From Tetracentron sinense (Eukaryota > Streptophyta > Magnoliopsida > Trochodendrales > Trochodendraceae): a DNA stretch of 64,000 bases. Shown in pieces: positions 12,094-24,539 of this stretch (the stretch's first letter is position 1; each line of letters begins with the position of its first letter). The stretch is taken from positions 26,047,250-26,111,249 of the forward strand of contig CM026570.1 of the NCBI GenBank assembly GCA_015143295.1, given 5' to 3'. The position numbers were made by a program, and so were the translations under genes. The notes beneath the pieces are model-generated. The model ran no database searches and had not been told where the DNA came from. It was given only the letters and a program-made list of their open reading frames with translations.

Positions 12094-13960
12094 GTCAAAA
12101 TGCTAGTAGAAAAGAAAAGGTAGGAAAAATGTTTTCTACATTATTTTGTAGTTTGCTTCTTTGTTTAGAAGAAAAGGAAAAGGGATGTGATCCCTATGGT
12201 TGGATGCACACATTGAGGAATGAAGGTCATTTGCTCTTCGTGGATGAATGAAGAGAATCAAAGAGAGGAATGTCATGAATCGACATAAGAGGCTGCACAC
12301 TTGAGTATCTTGCGAATAAAGGTTAGTAGTTCTTACACTTTCCTTAAGATCTAAATCTTCTAGTGAAGATCCAAAAGGGGAAAATCGTTTTCCCATCACG
12401 CGAAAAAGTTTGCAATCTATGTTTCCATTTTTGGTCTTATGTGCCCCCCCCCTCATCGTCTAGGGAGGTGAAAATTCCTCCCTTTCCCAGCTATAAATTT
12501 CCATGCGTCTATTTTCTAAGAAACAATTCCCAATAATCTTATATTTTCTCGGGAAAATTTCTTGTTTCGGAAAATTCCTCCCATTAACGAGCTTAAACTG
12601 CCCAAATATTCTTCTATACGAGCCTAAACTTGTTCAAAGGCACCAGATAGGAGCTAAAACTATCGAATCGCCTCCAATCTACGTATAATTCCCCAGAACT
12701 ACGTGTGGCTTGATTCCACTAAAAGTGGATATGTAGGCAAGCCTATTCTTGGGTTGAGTTCCGATATACGAGCCAAAACTTTCGATACTTATTCAATGAA
12801 CTTATCATTCTCCGATTCTATGTGTGATTTGATTCCACTAAAAGTAGATACTGTGGCAATCCTATTCTTGGATTAAGCCCTGACACGCTAGCCCATCTTT
12901 TCTCACAACCATTTGTTTTTTTGACTTTTTTCAGTGTTTTTTCACATGTCTGAGTGGTGGGCACAGTTTTAAATGTCCCTGCAGTTTGGCGTTTGATAAC
13001 ATCAAAGCCATACAAACAATGCATGAGAGGAGCAAATGCTCAAAGGAAATTATTCGTGTAGGAAGAATGCATTCAAATACTTTGATCATTAAGATTAGAC
13101 TCAATAAATCCATGCACGGTGCTTTTAATAAATGAGTTCATCTAAGCCCAAGCTTAAACTACCCAAACGCTCTTGGGTAGGAGCTTAAACTATTAACACG
13201 CTCTTAGCCATTAGTTTAAACTATAGCAATCCTCATTCAAAGATCATTTCGAGATCTACAACTTTCGTTTCAAAATTTTTTCCATAATCTATTGTTTTAA
13301 GGGTCAAAATGCTAGTAAAAAAGCAAAGACGGGAAAATGGTTGTTACATAGTATTTTGCAATCTTCTTCCTTGTTTGGAAGAAAAGGAAAAAAAAGGATG
13401 TGATCCCTAGGGCTGGATGCACACATTGACGAATCGAGAAGGCCATTAGTTCTCCGTGGATGAATGTAGGGAATCGAAGAAAGGAACAACATTAATAGGC
13501 TTAGGAGGCTCTATACTTGAGTCCCTTACGAATAAAGGTTAGTAGTTCTTACACCTTCCTTAAGATATAAATTTCAAGTCAAAATCCAAAAGGGGAAAAT
13601 TGTTTTCCCTTCATGTCAAAAGGTTTCGCTATCTATGTTTCCAATTTTGGTCTTTATATGGCCCCCTCTCATCGTCTAGGGAGGTGAAAATTCCTCCATG
13701 ATACTTATTCTTTTCTTATATTCGGTAAAATGAAATTGAATACTTGAAATTCAACAAATCCCTTGAATATGATGGTATAGAAGTTGAGAAATATAATAAT
13801 TATATAATATAATACACATCCCCATTTGATCTGAATGCATGGAACATCCTGTAATTCATTACTTCATAAACGATTGTTTATTACTCACATTTTTTATTGG
13901 TCTTCTATTTTAATTGAACTAATTTATATGATTGTCATATCTTTTTGGATGTCATTGAAT

Positions 13961-14496
13961 CAGTGTAGTCAAGGCGTCGCCTAGGCGACTTTGGGCCTGC
14001 GTCGCCTAGGCGCCCCTCTAGGCGGGCGATCCTATAAATTTTTTTTTTTTTTTTTTGCTTAAAAAAAATCTAAAATTTCCCAATAAATAAATAAAAATAT
14101 AAAAACATGTAACGAAGTAGTAATAAAATTCTAAATCGTTTTTTTCACCCCCCCGGGCAATTGTAGGGGACTCTAGTGCTCTACCTAATATTATACGTGG
14201 ACGACACAAATTTGGGTATTTTGCCCAGATTTTGAAGTGTTTAATACTCCACTATGTTAACATGTCTTTGGTTATGTGATGAATGCTTGTAATAGACTTT
14301 TTATTTTATGTTTTTGTGGAATGTGGGTGTGGAGTTTTGATCTTTTTGATGTTATAGATATACGTGATATATATATAATTATATATATATTTATATTAAA
14401 TTTATCGCCTAGGCCACGCCTAGGCGTCGCCTAGGCAACGCCTCGCCTAGCCGGGGCTAATCGCCTAGGCATCGCCTAGACGCCTTGACTACACTG
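13961..14496. mobile_element. Non-autonomous hAT-type element with perfect 8-bp target duplication
   Basis: The terminal inverted repeats begin CAGTGTAGTCAAGGCG and extend into GCCTAGGCG-rich subterminal sequence on both sides. The flanks are CATTGAAT at 13953-13960 and 14497-14504. The CAGTG start and 8-bp duplication are hAT hallmarks. The homologous positions in blocks A1, A2, B2 and B3 (about 3300, 22465, 24160, 32680) show a single CATTGAAT, i.e. empty sites. There is no transposase; the interior is AT-rich. Confidence 0.95.
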
Positions 14497-14889
14497 CATT
14501 GAATTTCTCCTCTAGGTGACTACGATTGATCCATGCTTGAAATAGAGTTTGATCGCAGTTAGAAGAATTCACAAATGTCGTCTAAAAGAATGCCAATTAT
14601 TAAAAGGAGAAAATTATTTGCTTTGATTTATGTTTAGAATTGGGCATCAAAATGCTATTCATATTTGGTTGCTTTTTTTGCTTTAATCTTATTGATATTG
14701 TGTTATCCATGTTTTGAATTTATGTTTTTTTTTTTTATTTAGAAACATGCATAACTAACACTTGCTTGGATATGAATATGACACGTGGATATGATTTAGG
14801 CAAAACTAAAACTTTGTTTGCCCACTTAGAAACATATTTTAAGTAATAAAACCGTTATTCTACCTTATAACATTATTTTCTAGTTTTTT

Positions 14890-16640
14890 CGTATCTTCAT
14901 CGCTTCTTCCTTAGTGAGGAAGAAGCATTCCAATCACCATCTTAAACGACACTTCGGTTCCTTGTCCCAGTACTACCTGACTTTTTCCTAAAAGTTTCTA
15001 TAATGCTCTCAACAAACTCCGAAGGTACGATCTAACTTTCACCAATTTCTGTTCTCTTATTCTTCTTTCTTTTCTAGGGATTTTAGATTTCTTTCATCAT
15101 CACATCACATCTCATATCATTTTTTTTTTCGTCTTCTTAATTGCAGGAAATGCTCTGCATGCTTTGAAAAGCAAACAATCTGATCCCACCAATGTTCTCC
15201 AGAGCTGGGTCCCTATTTTGGTTAATCCCTGCACTTAGTTTTATGTCACTTAAGACACAAATAACCAAGTTATTCGTCTATAATACGACCCGAATTTTCA
15301 GAAGAAATCTTGAGGTCAGAATGACTTTTAATTAGCAATAATCAAAGTGAAGATTAATATTTAATTGTATTAGGGTATCATTTTCCCTAATCGGAATCCG
15401 TAAAACCTCGGAAAAGTGTTTGGGTTTAACCGTAGGATTTGGTTATGGGATGGTGTTCGATAATTACTACTAAAACCAGGAGGTACCCACCAGGCATTCT
15501 CGTATTACACGTCGGTCAGATTTACTGGGTTTTGAGTACCTATTGCACGATGGCCGTGCGAATCGATGCATAATGGAACCAGCATGACGGGTAATCGTTC
15601 AGATAGCAGACTGACACGCACTACGAGAATACCGAGTGGGTACCTCCTGGTTTCACTGGTAATTATCGAATACCGAATCCGATAACCAGAACCCGCGGTT
15701 AAACCCAAATACTTTCCCGAGGTTTTACGGATTCCGATTAGGGAAAGTGATACCCTAATTAATTAAAGGTCATCTTGGCCTCAAGATTTCTTCCAAAAAT
15801 CCTGTTCGTTACCTAATCTTTTCGATTCAAATTCTCTCTTTTTAATTGAATAATCTCACCTACATACGTTTTCTTGGTTTTTATTTATTTCTTTTATCTG
15901 CAGGGATTTTGGCAAGTCTAAATATTTTTGGGACTTTGGGATCGGAGCTCGGTGAACTCCAACATCTTCAGCACTTGTAATTCCATCTCTCTTGAACTAA
16001 TTTCATAAAATGATTCCATTTTTTTCTTGAATTTCTTTGTCTCCACCTTGGATAAGTTAGAGAACTGTTTTTTTTGGTAATTATCTTTTTTTTAAAAATT
16101 GTTTGTTTGAGTAATTGTGGGTATGTTGCTTGATCGGTTGTAAGGGAGCTTTATAGGAACAATATTAGAGGGAGAATCTCTTAGGAGCTTTATAGGAACA
16201 ATCTTAGTATGGATTTATTTTGAAACATATTTGAATGAGAAATTCCAAAGTTTTACTAAGTTGAAGTCACTTAAATTTCTGTATGCATATCTTTTTAATT
16301 AGTTGGTGATCACCAGTCATGAGTTTTTGAATTTTGCAATACAATGTTAATATTAAAGATTGTCTGATATGTTAACACACTTGAAAACTCTTTCAAACTT
16401 GATAATACGACTCATCTGATCAACAACAAGCTGACAGTATCCATTCCTAAAGAGTTCACCACCGTTTGCAACCTCAAAGTTTTGTAAGTTGAAAAATCTC
16501 CTTTGATATTTGATTTCAACTATGTAGGTATTTTGTTTAGATTTTATGTAAGTGGGTTTTGACTATTGAATGTTACAGCGATGCTTCTAACAATGATCTA
16601 TGCGAAACGATTCCAATTGATCCAAGGAACAACAAATGAT
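14890..16640 (+). pseudogene. Small secreted LRR-protein pseudogene (block B1)
   Basis: Exon pieces in order: signal-peptide exon (about 14930-15020); N-terminal cap exon at 15147 ([20 protein letters not shown], then VNPCT with a stop replacing the next W); SELGELQHLQHL exon ending before 15978; a repeat-derived LYRNNI exon near 16145; NNNKLTVSIPKEFTT exon (~16420); and ASNNDLCETIPIDP exon (16580-16640). The series matches plant ~220-aa extracellular LRR proteins related to the SERK ectodomain. Stops, and an inserted fold-back element at 15281-15812, inactivate it. Its last exon runs straight into an MCM6 exon. Confidence 0.75.
15281..15812. mobile_element. Fold-back (long inverted repeat) element in the LRR pseudogene
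   Basis: The left arm (GACCCGAATTTTC... GGAATCCGTAAAACCTCGG... AACCAGGAGGTACCCACC) is repeated in inverted order on the right (GGTACCTCCTGGTTT... CCGAGGTTTTACGGATTCC... AAAATCCTGTTCGTTAC). The arms are over 200 bp and leave a loop of about 90 bp near 15513-15600. It sits just after the LRR N-cap exon. Equivalent copies at 24938-25505 and 33461-34029 show it predates block duplication. A MULE-like non-autonomous element is possible; the target duplication is unclear. Confidence 0.8.
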
Positions 16641-17335
16641 AAGCATTACAAAAGCGGGAATACAAGCGACACTAAATGCTTGAACACCAATTTTAACTGC
16701 TGCAAACCCAATGTAGGGTCGTTATGACAAGTCAAAATCACTCGAGGTGAGAAGATATTGTAAATTTATTGTCTTGTTTTCTCCTAAGCTTGTAACTAAT
16801 GTCAATCATGCATGATATGATGGTTCGAGTATTCGGTACTAATATATCATCTATAATGAATCTGGGCTCTGAAAGCATGGAACAATGTGCCCCTTCCACC
16901 TGCTATCCTTTCAAGGTTTGATCTGGAGTATGTTATGATTGGTGATCTAGACGATCAAACAGATTACCACATTGCTCACCACATCGTGAGAGTTGATAAA
17001 AAGCATGAAGATGCACTTGCTACTGCATTCACTACTGTGCTACTAAAGTGTTATATCGTATTTGCGAAGTTTTTGAAACCCAAGGTTTGTCTACTCTTCC
17101 TTGAAATAGGAGGGGATATTCTTTTGTTTGAAAATCCATTTGTTGTAACCCTCACCCCTTTAAAATTTTTTCAAATTCACGCCGCTCAGCCGAGAAGCTA
17201 GGAGACTTTTGGTGGATTCCTATGTTGCTCTTTGTAGAGGTGATACAGCTCCTGGGAGTAGTTAGGCAGCTGGAAACTTTGATCAGGCTTTCAGAGGCCG
17301 TTGCTCGAAGTCATTTGGAACTTTAGGTGTGTTAA
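16629..17335 (+). pseudogene. MCM6 replication-helicase exons, degenerate
   Basis: 16631 onward reads ISITKAGIQATLNA, stop, TPILTAANP, stop, GRYDKSKSLE and then a GTGAG donor. After an intron, 16887 onward reads [20 protein letters not shown] and [11 protein letters not shown], then SLKPK-type sequence. A further piece at 17270-17330 resembles QLETLIRLSEA-ARSHLEL. These are the AAA+ region, arginine finger (SRFD) and following helices of MCM6, a subunit of the replicative MCM2-7 helicase. Internal stops and an inserted stretch near 17160 make it a pseudogene. The first MCM6 exon abuts the LRR exon with no intron. Confidence 0.85.
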
Positions 17336-17770
17336 ACCTTACAACATATCTTACCATGTTTTACATGATCTATCCATATTGTTTATTTATTGAGACATTA
17401 TTTGTTTTTTTTATCTCATAATTGATATGGAATACTTATTCGTTTCTTATATTCAGTAGAATGAAATTGAATACTTGAAATTCAAGAAACCCCTTGAACA
17501 TGCCGATTTAGAAGTTGAGTTAATATAATACACATGTCTATTTGATCTGAAAAGCATAGAACATGCTGGTTTAGACTTATTGATATACATGCCTATTTGA
17601 TCTTCTCATTTATTTTTGATTTTTTTCTTTTATTCTTTTGGTGAACCTTAATTTGATGTTTATCACCTGGTTTGCCACACTGAAAAATGATCTCTAGTCC
17701 AATTATTGAGCCTTTATTTTATTCGCCGTGTTGCCAGCATCAAATGTTTTTTCAATGTATGTTATGTTGC
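17336..17770. other. Non-coding segment shared by the B-blocks
   Basis: AT-rich with no coding signal. Counterparts lie at 27006-27415 and 34976-35385. Confidence 0.6.
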
Positions 17771-18360
17771 AGAATGGGTGATACTTACTAGTGAATTCAG
17801 TTTTTACATGGGGTCAAGCATGAATTCCGTTTTTACATGGGGTCAAGGAATCAAAACTTCTTGATGTAATTCCATAAGCAGCCCAACCAATAAGGAGGAG
17901 ACCTATCTTGTTTTTGGTCTCCTCCCCCCCTCGCTCTCTCAAGGTCTATAAATAGGGAAAGTTCCCTCACCTCAATCCCAAGTTTACACCCCCCCCAAAC
18001 AACCCTTGGGAGTTCTTACACACTTATGCCCCTACACCCTCAACCCTTCTCTCACGGTTAAGCCAAACACCCCAAGAGTTCATTCAACCCTTACTCTCTC
18101 GTTCTATATCTCACTTCCCTTATCCAAACCCGCAACCCTTAGCAACCTCCCTTCCTCTCGGTTTGCACTTGAGCCAAACACCCACTTCAATGAGGAAGAG
18201 CATGAATCTCCACTTCATCGAGCCCCTAAGACTATGAGTGAGAGGCCCTCTAAAGCCTATCATTTGGATGTTCACTCAATTACCAGAAACTTGATATGTG
18301 AATTCTTAGACCCGAGGATTTCATTTATCACTGAGCAATAACCTAATTATTTTGATTCCA
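17771..18360 (+). mobile_element. Retroelement 5' region with CCAAT and TATA signals (deleted copy)
   Basis: Two direct copies of TTTTTACATGGGGTCAAG (about 17800 and 17831) precede CCAAT (17887) and CTATAAATAGG (17946), then a C-rich leader and an open frame containing SERPSKA. Compared with 27415-28870, about 0.9 kb downstream of that motif is deleted. The element class is unresolved (LTR-less promoter or LTR remnant). Confidence 0.5.
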
Positions 18361-18689
18361 CCAAAATAGTCTCAATTTGAGATTACTTGAAGGTGACAGT
18401 TGGATAATTTGAGATATGTTTGGGTGATGATGGAATTCCAACAAGGAATTTATACCCATCAAATTAGGAGATTATCCAAGATTAGGGAAGATATAATTTG
18501 AGCTGAAATCCTGCGCAAGTGATTTTAAAGGAAAGTTTTAAATATTATTTTCTGTATCAAAATATAATTAAATGTATTCAGAAGAGTTTTGAAAACCTTT
18601 TTGAGAAATTGTTTCTTATAGCTCGAATCTAATATCTTGGAACCCTGACGATTTTTATAGGATGTGGGTTAGATAGTATTTTATTCTCG

Positions 18690-19050
18690 AGGGCCTATGT
18701 TGAATAATGATATTGAAAGAATTAAGCAGATCAACAAGTTTCTTTGGAGGGATCCATTTTTGTTAATAACTGGGATTCAATTGGATGACATTGATAAATT
18801 ATGGGGTAGGCTCAACTTAGTTCCTATTAGTGACATCTATAGGGAGACCAACAAAGTGGCCAACGCTTTATCAAAGTTTTGTCCCCCTAATGGTGAGGTT
18901 TTGCTAGATAGTGATTCATTCACTCTCCACTTATCTAAGTTAGTTCAGGATGATGCTCGGGGTTGTAAACTCCTAAGAGTGTAATCTCTTTCTTAGTTTA
19001 TTTTATTCTGGTCGGGGTCTACCTAACCCCAACTTTCCTTGTTTTTTTTT
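18690..19050 (+). mobile_element. LINE 3' end with RNase H-like fragment
   Basis: The translation contains DIYRETNKVANALSKF, the signature end of the RNase H domain (REAN-VADALAK type) of plant LINE ORF2, and then stops at 18982-18984. The non-coding 3' tail (GGTCGGGGTCTACCTAACCCC) is shared with the copy at 29165-29490, which ends in an A-run. Confidence 0.7.
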
Positions 19051-19189
19051 AAAAATTGCATTATGCTTATCCCTCGTCACTTGCAATTCCTTTGTTTAAT
19101 GTATTATTTCGTTCAATGGGTTAACATTTTATAGCGAGGGATAGTATATCCCAGGGCAATCTGTGAAGGTGCTAAAGGTAGCTTGCCAA

Positions 19190-19714
19190 GCACGGACCAT
19201 AGATTAAATGTATGATAATTTATTATTTAACAAAACAGAATATACAGACTCCTCGGTGACTCGGGCATACGGGTTCCGAACTTCTTTAAAGCACTTAAAA
19301 CACATAGGTTATATTGATATATAAATGTTAGAAGAGACTGCATAAAAAACAGATCCCCGGTTAGGATGTGTCTCTCAATGTTAGATTTTGACTTAACACT
19401 TTTTACAAAATAGGCAATTCGAACACTTTGGTTATTGATATACAAGTATCAAAAAAGACCGAATAAAAAACAGAACCCCTGTTAGGGTTTGACGCGCAAT
19501 GTTAGGTGTAAACTTTAACTCTTTACAAAATAGGCAATACGTAATCCTAGGTGCTCAATTCGAACACTTTCGATATATTTAAAATACAAGTGTCAGAAGA
19601 GACTGCATAAAAAACCGATCCCCAGTTTGGATTTGACGCGCAATGTGAGGTGTAAAGTTGGCTATTTTTACAAAATAGGCAATACGGAATCCTTATTGCC
19701 TATTTTTACAAAAT
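19190..19714. repeat. ~175-bp tandem repeat cluster
   Basis: Repeated landmarks are TACAAAATAGGCAATACGG, CTCGGTG, CAGATCCCCGGTTAGG and TTGACGCGCAATGTTAGG, about three to four diverged units. A related cluster lies at 29640-30300 in B2. Confidence 0.75.
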
Positions 19715-19798
19715 AGGCAATAAGGATTGCTACTTTGAAAACTCAGAAGAGAGAGGGTTAGGGTTTTTCATATTTTTAAGGTTTGAACTATAGGTGAT

Positions 19799-20507
19799 TT
19801 TTTTTTTTAATTGGTAATATCAATATCATTAAAAAAAGGAAGATTCACAAAATGTAAATCGAAAAGGGACAAAGCATAAACTAAACACTCACATCAAGGA
19901 AGAGGAACTACAACAACCCAAAAGCTAAAGGATACTCCCCTGACTCCACTAAGATATAATCTCGTCGAACCCTAACTCCTCCATGTCATATTTAGCTGCA
20001 ACCCAATCCCGCAACAAGGCACGCGAACAATAGCACACACTCTCCAAAGGCATTGCAGAATTCTGAAAAACCCTCCTGTCCCGCTCTTTCCACAGAGACC
20101 ACGATATCACCCCTGGGAGTAGAGCCCAAACAAAATCCAACGGGCAGTCCAATGAAACTGAGAGCCAACCAGACAACAAGCCCATGAATGACGAGGGGAG
20201 TACCCAAGTGACCCCGAGCTGAGAAAGAAAATACAACCAAAGCCTCTACGCAAACGAGCAGTGAAGAAATAAATGGTTAACCGACTCTTCCACCATAGAC
20301 AAACAACAGCGATTTGGAAGGCTCCAACCTCTATTTTGCAAATAGTCCAATGCCAAAATCTTACCCAAAACAGCAGACCAAAGAAAAACCGATACCTTAG
20401 AGGCTACTTCATTAAACCAGACCAACTTGCTGGGGAACCTCACAATGGGGCCTGAGTTGACAGCCTGTAGATAAGATTTCACCGAAAACCTTCCATTAGA
20501 GTTATAT
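19799..20507 (-). mobile_element. 5'-truncated LINE, block A2 copy
   Basis: Same insertion as 302-1000. The minus strand encodes NRGWSLPNRCC, VNHLFLHC and SLWKERDRRVF. The target duplications have diverged (AACTATAGGTGAT at 19786-19798, AACTATCGGTTAT at 20508-20520), so the insertion preceded block duplication. Confidence 0.85.
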
Positions 20508-20729
20508 AACTATCGGTTATCTAAAAACGCTACGAGAGTAGTGGAGTTTCAAGATCTTGGAGCTTCAAGAAGTCTCGATAAATTTTCTCGATGATCCCTG
20601 CAAGTTTCTTTTTCGTCCCGAAGAAAGGTGAACAAATTGTTTCTTGCCATTCAAGAACCTTGAATGTTTCAATTTGTTACGATCTATGGAATTAAATTTT
20701 TTTGCATATTATATTAATTTTTTATTCGG

Positions 20730-21245
20730 ATTCCCCCTTCATTCGTCTACCTCCCTCTTCCTGTGATTTTCCAAACTCGTGAATGGGAAGGCATTGAGTC
20801 TATCAGGGCAATGCCCAGTTGAGTTGGTTACAGAATTTTATTCCAATGTCTACAACATTGACGATTAACAATGGACTTTCAAATTCCCAGTTCGTGGTCA
20901 GGTTATTGATGTTTCTCTTGACCTCATTTCTCAATTTATTTTAGACCCCGCTTGTTTCTAATGCCTATTTTCCATACTTACATAGGGCTGATGTCGGTCC
21001 CCATTTCCTTGATCTTGTTGCGTCATCCATGTTTGGGCTAGATAGACTTGAATTGTTTCCCATTGCCCTAAGTGATCTTACTTCTGATTCTCGTATGGTA
21101 CACATGATCATGTGTGCTAATATCGAGCGCGATTGCCTCATGCCATCATGGAGAGGGAGCCGATTTCCCTGTCAGCACACATTGCTCAGTTGATGATGCT
21201 CTTGTTATGCATATTAGACATCATGAAGGTGCAATGCAAGATGGT
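20730..21245 (+). pseudogene. Degenerate retroelement protein fragment, A2 copy
   Basis: Counterpart of 1240-1745, with the same frameshifted motif order (EFYSNVYNIDD, then GQVIDVSLDLIS, then DSRMVHMIMCANIE). Confidence 0.4.
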
Positions 21246-22849
21246 AAGCCACTTCCCCCTTTTATGTTGAACAATTACCATGTCATGTAAAAAAAAAATA
21301 GTTTTTGTTTGATTGCGCTAGTAATTTTATTTTTAGTTTCTATGATGGTTTCTTGAGATCGAAGGTTTTTTACAATTGTTGTTGCATTTGAATGTTCAAG
21401 ATTTCAAATTTAGTCATGTTGGTTGGGGTGAAATTTACCATTTCTCTGAATAATACGTTAAAATCTCAAAATGCAAACTTGAGTACACCACATAAATCAC
21501 AGAATCTGGACCTCAAAATTGGGCTCTCAAGGAAGCAAGGTTATCATCATATTCGGGGCTCTTCTGCATTCGGTCTCTTGTGCGTGTTCCAACCAAAACT
21601 CAACTCTGAATTTGGATTTGCAGCCATGGAATATTCAGCTTGCACTGATTACCTATTACACTCAAATACTTAACATGACACTTTAGCGCACTCATGGTGA
21701 TGCATTCCAATTTGTATTTAAGGTTTTGAATCATCTCTTATGTATAACTTTTATGTGAGCTGATCTCTTTTGGCTTGGGTTTTGAGTCTATTCCAATCTA
21801 TTTGTTCTTTTTCCCTTGTGGTTCTTAGCACAATACAAATGTATCTGTATCCATATTGCTTATAATAGTGTTTTATGGCATGCTCACACATGAAAAGAAT
21901 GTGCATCTGTTAGAATGCGATCCACTTAAATTGTCTGAACATGTAGAACAAACACTTGTGACTTGACATGAATATTTCTTGTTTAACTTAAAGCATGGTT
22001 TGACTTTTTATTTAATATAGAAAGTGGCACCACATTTGTTTTGTATAATTTATCAACTATATAATGATTAAGTCTGGTCGAATATTACCATATGTACTTC
22101 ACCTCATATTTCTCTCTTTCTATAGTGTGCGACTTAAGTTGCTTCTTGCACCTAAAGTGTTTCTTGAGAATGTGATTGAAACTTACTTTATTGTGACTTG
22201 AGTTTAATATTTATTCTTTTTAGTTGAGCTGTGACTAACTAAGCAGAAAATGAGTAATAATTGATGAAACATCTACTCTACATTGATACTAAGCAAACAT
22301 AAGTAGGGTTATGATGCCAAAATAATCAACCTCTAATTCTTCGGTTAATTCAATACCTGTAATTCATTACTTCATAACGGAATTTTAATTATTCACCATC
22401 TTTACCGATATTTTATTTTGATTGAACTAATATATATGATTGTCATAATTTTATTTTGATATCATTGAATTTCACCTCTCGGTGACTACAGTAGATCCAT
22501 GCTTGAAATAGAGTTTGAACAGTAAGAATTCACAAATATCGTGTAAAAGAATGCCAATTACTAAAAGAAAAACAGATTTGATTTAATTTGACTTATGTTT
22601 AGAAATGGGTATCAAAATACTATTCATATTTGCTTCCTTTTTTTTTTGTTTTAATCTTAGTGATGTGATGTTATCCATATTTCAAATTTATGATTTTTTT
22701 GTTGAGAAACATGCGTAACTTAAACACTTGTTTGGATGAATATGACACATGGACATGATGTCGGCAAAACTAAAACTTTGTTTGCCAACTTAGAAAATAT
22801 TTTAAGCAATAAAACCTTAATTCTACCTTAAAACATTATTTTCTAGTTT

Positions 22850-23705
22850 CTTCCTATCTTCATCACTTCTTCGTTAGTGAGGATGAAGCATTCCGATCAT
22901 CATGTTCACTTACGCTTTGGTTCCTTTGGCTTTCTCCTAAAGTTTCTGCAACGCTCTCAACTAACTCCGTAGGTACGATCCAACTGATTTGTATTCTTAT
23001 TATTTTTTCTTCTCTAGGGTTTTTAAATTTCTTTCATCATCTCATCTCGTCTTTTTTTTTTCGGCTTTTTAATATCAAGAAATGCTCTCCATGCCTTGAG
23101 AAGTACTCTCTGACCCGACCAATGTTCTCCGGAGCTGGGGCCCTATACTGGATAATCCCTACGCCTGGTTCCATGTCACCTGCGGCGTAAATAACCATGT
23201 TATTCGTCTCTAGGATAGATAATGCTTTCACCTTCAAATCTCTTATAACTCAATCTTCTCGCCTATATACGTTTTCTTGATTTTTCGATCAAAAAAAATA
23301 TATATGTTTTCTTGGTTTTTATCTTTTTTTAATTATCTGCCGGGATTTGGGCACTTCTAATATTTCTGAGACTTTGGGATCGGAGCTCGGCGAGCTCGAG
23401 CATCTTGAATTCCTGTAATATAATGTTTATATTAAAGATGGTCTGATATTATAACAGATTTGAAAACTCTTTCAAACTTGATGGTATAGTCGTTTGAACA
23501 ACAACAAGCTCATAGGATCCACTCCTAGAGAGTTCACCTCCCTCTCCAACCTCAAAGTTTTGTAAGTTAAAAAATCCCCACTTTCATATTTGATTTCAAC
23601 TTTGTAGTTATTTGGTTCTGATTTTATATGAGTGAGTCTTGACTCTTAAATATTATAGTGATGTTTCTGACAATGATCACGGAGGAACGATTCCAATTGA
23701 TCCAT
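22850..23705 (+). pseudogene. Small secreted LRR-protein pseudogene (block A2)
   Basis: Exons without the fold-back insertion: signal-peptide exon (~22890-22975), NALHALRS exon at 23080 followed by [39 protein letters not shown]-like exon near 23343-23410, NNNKLIGSTPREFTS-like exon near 23500, and VSDNDHGGTIPIDPWNN at 23660-23705. The LYKNN repeat exon is missing. It is the cleanest empty site for the fold-back element found in B-blocks. A frameshift occurs after NALHALRS. Confidence 0.72.
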
Positions 23706-23850
23706 GGAACAATAGATGATAAGCATTACAAAAGCACGAATACAAGCGACACTGAATGCTTGAACATCAATTTTAGGAAGCTGGAAGCTTTGATCAGGTT
23801 ATCAGAGGTTTTTGCTTGATGTCATTTGGAACTTCAGGTGTCTTAAAGCT
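23706..23850 (+). pseudogene. MCM6 fragment fused to LRR exon, with internal deletion
   Basis: The reading ISITKA-IQATLNA, stop, TSI is joined directly to RKLEALIRLSEVFA; the central exons seen in B1 and B2 are absent. The identical junction at 32195-32315 shows a deletion older than the A2/A3 split. Confidence 0.75.
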
Positions 23851-24539
23851 CAAAACATATCTTACCATTTTTTACACGATCTATCCAAATTGTTTGCTTA
23901 TGTGGACATTATTTGTTTTTTTAATATTCGGTAAAATGAAATTGAATACTTGAAATTCAACAAATTCCTTGAACATGCCTTATAGAAGTTAAGAAATATA
24001 ATAATTATATAATATAATACACATCCCCATTTGATCTGAAAGCATGGACCATCCTGTAATTCATTACTTCATCAAAGATTGTTTATTACTCACACGTTTT
24101 GTTGGTCTTCTATTTTAATTGAACTAATTTATATGATTGTCATATTTTTTTGGATGTCATTGAATTTCACCTCTAGGTGACTACGATAGATCCATGCTTG
24201 AAATAGAGTTTGATCGCAGTTAGAAGAATTCACAAATGTCCTGTAAAAGAATGCCAATTATTAAAAGGAAAAAATATTTGCTTTGATTTATGTTTAGAAT
24301 TGGGCATCAAAATGCTATTCATATTTGGTTGCTTTTTTTCCTTTAATCTTATTGATATTGTGCTATCCATGTTTCGAATTTATGTTTTTATATTATTTAG
24401 AAACATGCATAACTAACACTTGCTTGGATGAATATGACACATGGACATGATTTAGGCAAAACTAAAACTTTGTTGGCCCACTTAGAAAAATATTTTAAGC
24501 AATAAAACCTTTATTCTACCTTATAACACTAGTTTCTAG

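Larger units (their letters stand above)
10524..13700. repeat. Three-copy interspersed repeat family, unclassified
   Basis: Related copies lie at about 10524-11060, 11780-12500 and 13225-13700. Shared landmarks are ATGATACTAGTTT, TTTCACCGTAACTC, CTTGAGTATCTTGCG and GTCTAGGGAGGTGAAAATTC. They may be diverged LTRs of one retroelement family, but no TG...CA ends, primer site or coding domain could be assigned. The intervening 11061-11780 and 12500-13225 hold no gene. Confidence 0.6.
13700..19714. repeat. Segmental repeat block B, copy B1
   Basis: Collinear with 23926-30640 (B2) and 32416-36950 (B3): AT-rich leader, LRR pseudogene with fold-back insertion, MCM6 exons, retroelement with TATA signal, LINE 3' end and ~175-bp repeats. 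B1 alone carries the hAT-type insertion at 13961-14496. It lacks most of the retroelement ORF region present in B2 (27890-28785). Confidence 0.85.
19715..23925. repeat. Segmental repeat block A, copy A2
   Basis: The longest A copy. It has the LINE fragment, gag-like fragment, AT-rich segment, LRR pseudogene and a short MCM6 tail in the same order as A1 and A3. Confidence 0.85.
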
